Assembly: GCA_001805375.1 (NCBI GenBank)
Contig: MHFY01000061.1
Location: 14,048-31,048 of the forward strand
Direction: 5' to 3'
DNA from: Omnitrophica WOR_2 bacterium GWA2_47_8
GTDB taxonomy: Bacteria; Omnitrophota; Gorgyraeia; Zapsychrales; GWA2-47-8
DNA: 17,001 bases
The notes under the pieces were generated by a model that worked only from the letters and a program-made list of their open reading frames with translations, did no database searches and was not told the origin of the DNA. The translations under genes were made by a program, and so were the position numbers. Below, piece after piece: positions 13,702 through 17,001 of the stretch. Within the stretch, counting starts at the first letter, position 1. Every line of letters begins with the position of its first letter.

Positions 13702-14118
13702 ATGCAAAAAAGAAATAGAAAAGGTTTTACATTACTTGAGATCATCATTGTGGCCATCATCATCGCGGTTTTAGCCAGCTTGGCCTTGCCGCGTTTCTTG
13801 ACCACGGTACAAAACACCTACCAGAGTGAGGGTTGGCAGAACATCTCTGCGGTGCGCGGGGCGATCCATCGATGCAATACTATCAACAATGACTACCAGC
13901 TTTGCGATCAATTCCAAAATCTCGATGTCCCTGACCCACAGTTTGAGGCAGGCGCCCACTTCACCTATGGCATTCTCGCGACACAAAACACCTTTGCGAT
14001 CACGGCTACGCGTAATTCCTTGGCCGGTGGGTCTACTGCCAATTCTGTGAAACTTTTACAGAACGATGGTACCAGTGTCATCCAGCGTTCCGGGACAACG
14101 ATCTGGTCGGGTGTTTAA
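13702..14118 (+). CDS. Major type IV pilin / GspG-like pilin, copy 1
   Basis: A 138-residue prepilin with leader MQKRNRKG^FTLLE: Gly8 at -1, Phe at +1, Glu13 at +5. A hydrophobic helix runs to about residue 30 and a small globular domain follows. Two Cys (58 and 68) could form a disulfide. A good ribosome binding site AGGAG precedes the ATG, and it is framed by a riboswitch-controlled leader and a strong terminator, consistent with a separately controlled, abundant fibre subunit. The copy at 16363 encodes an identical protein except for 11 substitutions, all between residues 44 and 82. The first 122 bases of the two genes are identical. GspG versus PilA cannot be decided from the sequence. 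Confidence 0.9.
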   Translation: MQKRNRKGFTLLEIIIVAIIIAVLASLALPRFLTTVQNTYQSEGWQNISAVRGAIHRCNTINNDYQLCDQFQNLDVPDPQFEAGAHFTYGILATQNTFAITATRNSLAGGSTANSVKLLQNDGTSVIQRSGTTIWSGV

Positions 14119-14131
14119 ACGCAGTTAACTT

Positions 14132-14167
14132 AAACCCCAGCTGCCTTCGGGCGGCTGGGGTTTTTTT
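14132..14167 (+). terminator. Strong intrinsic terminator after pilin copy 1
   Basis: An 11-bp stem, CCCCAGCTGCC (14135-14145) with GGCGGCTGGGG (14150-14160), has one G-U pair, is capped by a TTCG tetraloop and is followed by seven T. It lies between the major pilin and the minor pilin genes, so those probably depend on read-through or an unseen promoter. Confidence 0.93.
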
Positions 14168-14174
14168 GTAACCT

Positions 14175-14642
14175 ATGAAAAATCTATCTAAAAACAATGC
14201 TGCCTTAACCTTAACCGAGATCCTGATCACGCTTACCATCTTATCGATCGCGGCGGCCCTTGCTGTTCCCAAATTGAGCGATGCCATGGAGGGCAACAAG
14301 ACCAAGGAGGCTGAAAGTATTTTAGCCGCGCTCATGCGCGCACAGATCATTTATAAGGATTTTAATCCCGGCTCAGGGGGGGCATATGCCACACAATTAT
14401 CATCATTGGACGTCACTATTCCTCTTCCGGTACATTATAATACGCCCACTGTAGGAAACAGCTCTTATAGTGTTGCTACCATTCTTCGGAATGGTTCTTC
14501 TCCCTATAACTATACGTTATACGTGAATATTTCTGGTACGGTTCAGTGCAACGGAGGGGCAAATAATATTTGCACCAAATTAGGTTATCCTAAATCTTTA
14601 GGACACGGAGGTCTCAGTGGATTACCGACACCGATCGATTAA
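14175..14642 (+). CDS. Minor pilin / pseudopilin (Ala at -1)
   Basis: A 155-residue prepilin-like protein with leader NNAA^LTLTE: Ala10 at -1 instead of Gly, Leu at +1, Glu15 at +5, then a hydrophobic helix. The C-terminal region has two Cys (near CNGGANNIC) that could form a disulfide. The ATG at 14175 is forced, because an in-frame stop lies two codons upstream (14169). It comes only eight bases after the T-run of the preceding terminator and has no Shine-Dalgarno sequence. The 3' end overlaps the next gene by 26 bases. It belongs to the GspH/FimT-like or general pilin group; a closer name is not supported. Confidence 0.8.
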   Translation: MKNLSKNNAALTLTEILITLTILSIAAALAVPKLSDAMEGNKTKEAESILAALMRAQIIYKDFNPGSGGAYATQLSSLDVTIPLPVHYNTPTVGNSSYSVATILRNGSSPYNYTLYVNISGTVQCNGGANNICTKLGYPKSLGHGGLSGLPTPID

Positions 14643-15060
14643 TTTAAAAGCTTTCACCCTCATGGAATTAATGATCGCCATTATCATTATCGGTGTCATT
14701 TCCGCGTTAGCGATCCCTAATTACCGAAAGACCGTGGAGCGTGCGCATCGCCAGGATGCGGAGACACAGCTTATCGCGCTCCATGCCGCAAACCATATTT
14801 ATCGGGCCCAAACCGGCCAAACCTATCTGCAGGCGCCTACCGCTTTGGATATCGATGCCATAAATAACGCGCTGGGCATCAATCTCATTTCCAACGGAAT
14901 GACTTACAGTTATCAATGTACAACACCCTTTAGCGATTATACAGCCACGGCCATACGCCAAGCACCAGCAACGGCCTTTACTATCACAATTACTAATCTC
15001 GGAGTTAGTCCAGGCTACAGCCTTGCCTGTACTCCCGCAGGCCATATGGCATGTGATTAA
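14617..15060 (+). CDS. Minor pilin / GspG-GspH-like pseudopilin (Ala at -1)
   Basis: A 147-residue prepilin: leader ending LKA^FTLME (Ala12 at -1, Glu17 at +5), hydrophobic helix to about residue 37, then a soluble domain resembling PilE/PilA-type minor pilins, with two Cys near the C-terminus and one central. The start is GTG at 14617 with a strong GGAGG five bases upstream (14607-14611), inside the previous gene, so translation is probably coupled. It is followed after five bases by the GspI/PilV-like gene. The gene order (general pilin, I-like, J-like) resembles the minor pilin operons of type II secretion and type IV pili. Confidence 0.85.
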   Translation: MDYRHRSINLKAFTLMELMIAIIIIGVISALAIPNYRKTVERAHRQDAETQLIALHAANHIYRAQTGQTYLQAPTALDIDAINNALGINLISNGMTYSYQCTTPFSDYTATAIRQAPATAFTITITNLGVSPGYSLACTPAGHMACD

Positions 15061-15065
15061 AAAAT

Positions 15066-15413
15066 ATGATACTGCCCTTACGACGCAAAAAATTAGGTTT
15101 TTCTATCATTGAGGTCGTTGTTGCGGCGGTTATTTTTTCCATCGCCGCCGCGGGGATCCTGGCGATGTCCTCTATCGCCGGCCGGCCCAAGGCGGCCCGT
15201 TCCGAGCGCGCTATCGGAGCGGCTCTATTCGCCCAGCAGCTTTTAGCCTGGTATCGCACCAAAGTCGAAGCCACGAGCTACAATACCGGAAACCTGGCGG
15301 AAGGAAATTATACATTTAACACCGGTATTTATAGCGCCTTTGTACAGATCCGAAATGATACAAGCGGGGCGGGACGCTTTATCAATATCAAGGTTGATTG
15401 GAATGAGCCTTAG
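15066..15413 (+). CDS. PilV/GspI-like minor pilin
   Basis: A 115-residue prepilin with leader RRKKLG^FSIIEV: Gly11 at -1, Glu16 at +5. The pattern GFS.IEV..A..IF..A..GIL is characteristic of PilV/GspI minor pilins, as is the small size of the protein. Its 3' end overlaps the next gene by 11 bases (ATG at 15403). In known systems the I, J and K subunits form the tip complex of the pseudopilus; here a J-like partner follows and a K-like protein lies at 5300. The N-terminal signature is clear; family choice within minor pilins is moderate. Confidence 0.8.
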   Translation: MILPLRRKKLGFSIIEVVVAAVIFSIAAAGILAMSSIAGRPKAARSERAIGAALFAQQLLAWYRTKVEATSYNTGNLAEGNYTFNTGIYSAFVQIRNDTSGAGRFINIKVDWNEP

Positions 15414-16092
15414 AAAAAAACTTATAACTTATAACTTAAAACTTAGAACTAAAAGTGGTTTAACCCTCATTGAATTGATCATCGCCAGTATCCTGATGGG
15501 CCTGGTGATGATGGGCGTCATTTCGCTGGATTATGCCATGCGCCGTACGTACCGCGTAAGCGCCATGAGCGCGGATGTGTCAACCCGCATCTCCGGAGCA
15601 ATGGTGCATATTTTTAACCGGGCCTCTTTGGCGGTCGGGATGTCAACGGACTTGGGGCTTTGGCCTTTTGAGGATGCGAGCGTCCGCGGACTTGTTCTCC
15701 GTCAAGATAGAAATAATACCCCGGGTGATTTTACCGATGATACGTGGATACGTTATATCCACAACAAATCCGGTGGAGGGGCAGGGGACATTTATTATTG
15801 TGAGATAATTTCTGATTTCACGAACGTCCACATTACACCCGGCGCGCCACCGGCCCTGGATGCCACGGTATATGATCCTGCCTCATGCGTAGGGACTCAA
15901 TATTTTTTGACGCACGTTTATCCCGCAACCACCTTCACAACGTATACCTTGATTAATGACCCGGGCAACTTTGAATTTTATCTGCAAGTTGATATGACCG
16001 GCCGCAACAGCGATACCGACCCTGTTGACCCTATAAAAAACAAAGAATACAAACTTTCGACCCGCGTCACTCCGCTCGGCCACACCTTTTAA
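15403..16092 (+). CDS. PilW/GspJ-like minor pilin
   Basis: A 229-residue prepilin with a 19-residue leader ending TKSG^LTLIE (Gly19 at -1, Glu24 at +5), a hydrophobic helix and a soluble domain of about 185 residues, the size and position of PilW/GspJ. The longer reading from 15340 is rejected because it would overlap the I-like gene by 74 bases and bury the leader; ATG 15403 gives a short coupling overlap. The leader is encoded by a run of seven-base repeats (15420-15454), so repeat slippage would shift the frame. Two Cys in the soluble part may form a disulfide. It is the last gene of the minor pilin set. Confidence 0.8.
   Translation: MSLRKKLITYNLKLRTKSGLTLIELIIASILMGLVMMGVISLDYAMRRTYRVSAMSADVSTRISGAMVHIFNRASLAVGMSTDLGLWPFEDASVRGLVLRQDRNNTPGDFTDDTWIRYIHNKSGGGAGDIYYCEIISDFTNVHITPGAPPALDATVYDPASCVGTQYFLTHVYPATTFTTYTLINDPGNFEFYLQVDMTGRNSDTDPVDPIKNKEYKLSTRVTPLGHTF
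15420..15454 (+). repeat. Heptanucleotide tandem repeat in a minor pilin leader
   Basis: Five consecutive seven-base units occur: ACTTATA twice, then ACTTAAA, ACTTAGA and ACTAAAA. The first two are identical and the others differ at one or two positions. Seven is not a multiple of three, so gain or loss of one unit would put the pilin out of frame with its start. Confidence 0.8.
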
Positions 16093-16118
16093 TGGTTCGG
16101 CTCCGCTCACCATTCAGT

Positions 16119-16138
16119 AAAAAATTAGCTTGGCAATT
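16119..16138 (+). repeat. 20-base direct repeat, left copy
   Basis: The sequence AAAAAATTARCTTGGCARTT occurs here and again at 16975-16994, 856 bases away, with two A/G differences. The two copies bracket the second pilin cassette. The first pilin has no such copy beside it. Confidence 0.6.
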
Positions 16139-16181
16139 CTAAGAATTTAAATAAGACCGATTAAATTTATAAAAAATATAT

Positions 16182-16209
16182 TTGGATTCTCTATTTTTAA
16201 TCATATAAT
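16182..16209 (+). promoter_or_regulatory. Promoter of the second major pilin
   Basis: TTGGAT (16182-16187) and a perfect TATAAT (16204-16209) are 16 bases apart. The expected start is near 16216, giving a leader of about 147 bases. The surrounding gap 16093-16362 has no gene. Confidence 0.6.
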
Positions 16210-16221
16210 GAAAATATCTTT

Positions 16222-16244
16222 TCCAGGACACATCATGTCCTGGA
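16222..16244 (+). promoter_or_regulatory. Perfect 9-bp hairpin near the 5' end of the pilin 2 leader
   Basis: TCCAGGACA (16222-16230) pairs with TGTCCTGGA (16236-16244) around a five-base loop. It begins about six bases after the predicted transcript start. It could be a 5' stabilising hairpin or, as DNA, an inverted-repeat operator. No T-run follows. Confidence 0.5.
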
Positions 16245-16262
16245 GGGAAATTCCGAGCACTA

Positions 16263-16329
16263 TTTTAGCAAAATGATGGATATCAAGCAGTTAAATGAAA
16301 AAATCTGTAATATTTGCTAAAAATTTTTT
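16263..16329 (+). terminator. Possible attenuator in the pilin 2 leader
   Basis: TTTTAGCAAA (16263-16272) is the exact inverted repeat of TTTGCTAAAA (16313-16322), with a 40-base loop, followed at once by six T (16324-16329). This resembles an attenuator, but the stem is AT-rich. No GEMM block is present in the leader. Confidence 0.4.
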
Positions 16330-16362
16330 ATATAAATCGAAAAATCAACAGGGGGGTATCAC

Positions 16363-16779
16363 ATGCAAAAAAGAAATAGAAAAGGTTTTACATTACTTGA
16401 GATCATCATTGTGGCCATCATCATCGCGGTTTTAGCCAGCTTGGCCTTGCCGCGTTTCTTGACCACGGTACAAAACACCTACCAAAGTGAAGCTTGGCAG
16501 AACATCTCTACGGTGCGCGGGGCGATCCTTCGATGCAATACGATTAACAATAACTACACACTTTGCGATCAATTCCAAAATTTCGATGTTTCTAACCCGG
16601 CTAATGATGCAGGCGCCCACTTCACCTATGGCATTCTCGCGACACAGAACACCTTTGCGATCACAGCTACGCGTAATTCCTTGGCCGGTGGATCTACCGC
16701 CAATTCTGTAAAGCTTTTACAGAACGATGGTACCAGTGTCATCCAGCGTTCCGGGACAACGATCTGGTCGGGTGTTTAA
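16363..16779 (+). CDS. Major type IV pilin / GspG-like pilin, copy 2
   Basis: A 138-residue prepilin with the same leader and helix as the copy at 13702 (MQKRNRKG^FTLLE). The proteins differ at 11 positions, all between residues 44 and 82: G44A, A50T, H56L, D64N, Q66T, L74F, P77S, D78N, Q80A, F81N and E82D. Residues 1-43 and 83-138 are identical, including both Cys. In the identical C-terminal part the genes differ by six silent changes. About 38 bases of upstream sequence and the terminator style are also shared, showing a cassette duplication. The ribosome binding site is a G-run (AGGGGGG) close to the ATG. The leader lacks the riboswitch, so expression is probably controlled differently. 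Confidence 0.9.
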   Translation: MQKRNRKGFTLLEIIIVAIIIAVLASLALPRFLTTVQNTYQSEAWQNISTVRGAILRCNTINNNYTLCDQFQNFDVSNPANDAGAHFTYGILATQNTFAITATRNSLAGGSTANSVKLLQNDGTSVIQRSGTTIWSGV

Positions 16780-16787
16780 ACGCAATC

Positions 16788-16820
16788 CCCCCAGCTGCCT
16801 TCAGGCGGCTGGGGGCTTTT
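16788..16820 (+). terminator. Intrinsic terminator after pilin copy 2
   Basis: A 12-bp stem, CCCCCAGCTGCC (16788-16799) with GGCGGCTGGGGG (16804-16815), has one G-U pair, a TTCA loop and then CTTTT. It is clearly related to the terminator after pilin copy 1. Beyond it, 16821-17001 is AT-rich, with no gene recognised apart from the repeat at 16975. Confidence 0.88.
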
Positions 16821-16974
16821 ACAAACATTTGCAAAATATATTCAAAAAAGCATATCTGTTTTTTTTCGAAACTTAATGATATCACTAAGATAAAAGAACA
16901 AAATATTTTATTACACATGTTTATGATTTTATCGATACGATACCCCGTCACTCTTCTCAGCCATACCTATTAAC

Positions 16975-16994
16975 AAAAAATTAACTTGGCAGTT
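16975..16994 (+). repeat. 20-base direct repeat, right copy
   Basis: Partner of the repeat at 16119-16138, differing by two A/G transitions. It lies at the right edge of the window, so whether another pilin cassette follows cannot be seen. Confidence 0.6.
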
Positions 16995-17001
16995 TGCAAA
17001 A

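Noticed and set aside
15340..15402. Upstream ATG for the PilW/GspJ-like gene
   Set aside because: It adds 21 residues to an already complete prepilin leader and deepens the overlap with the preceding gene; the ATG at 15403 gives a standard coupled start.
16091..16114. AATGGT/ACCATT hairpin after the minor pilin genes as a terminator
   Set aside because: Only six base pairs and no T-run on the + strand.

Overview
The window reads as chromosomal DNA of a Gram-negative (diderm) bacterium. It encodes an outer-membrane secretin, an inner-membrane pilus or secretion platform, an ExbB/ExbD-type membrane pair and exported proteins. Moderate GC, the fused PilM-PilN gene and the dense pilin-like genes suggest a deep-branching lineage such as Omnitrophota, Elusimicrobiota or a delta-proteobacterium-like group. 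That placement is a low-confidence impression; no rRNA or taxonomic marker settles it. Nearly every gene is on the + strand. I saw no tRNA, rRNA, CRISPR array, transposase or phage gene.

Layout: (1) 1-902, the 3' end of uvrA (DNA repair), followed by two hairpins. (2) 1024-3501, a large exported TPR protein with its own promoter. (3) 3574-5608, a packed cluster: ExbB/TolQ-like, ExbD/TolR-like, a very short TonB-like protein, a membrane zinc-ribbon protein and a short PilX/GspK-like prepilin. (4) 5707-13229, a promoter and one long operon: an excisionase-type HTH protein, a PilM-PilN fusion, PilO, PilP, the PilQ/GspD secretin, the PilB/GspE ATPase and the PilC/GspF platform protein. (5) 13343-14167, a promoter, a probable GEMM-I cyclic-dinucleotide riboswitch with a terminator, a major pilin gene and a strong terminator. 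(6) 14175-16092, four overlapping or abutting minor pilin/pseudopilin genes. (7) 16182-16820, a second near-identical major pilin with a different leader but the same style of terminator, flanked by short direct repeats.

Together, regions 4-7 encode most of a type IV pilus or type II secretion-like machine. PilM/N/O/P align the inner membrane with the secretin, PilB powers assembly on PilC, and the pilins form the fibre. No retraction ATPase (PilT) or prepilin peptidase (PilD) gene is in view, so pilus versus secretion pseudopilus is not settled. Cyclic di-GMP (or cGAMP) may act twice: on pilin transcription through the riboswitch, and on the motor through two 24-residue MshEN motifs in PilB.

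The most unusual features are: the ExbB/ExbD-like pair, which lacks both conserved membrane acidic residues (Glu to Ala in ExbB, Asp to Asn in ExbD) and sits beside a TonB-like protein without a C-terminal domain; the twin pilins, identical at both ends and variable only in the middle; the different upstream control of the two pilin copies; and a heptanucleotide repeat in the leader of a minor pilin that could shift frame.
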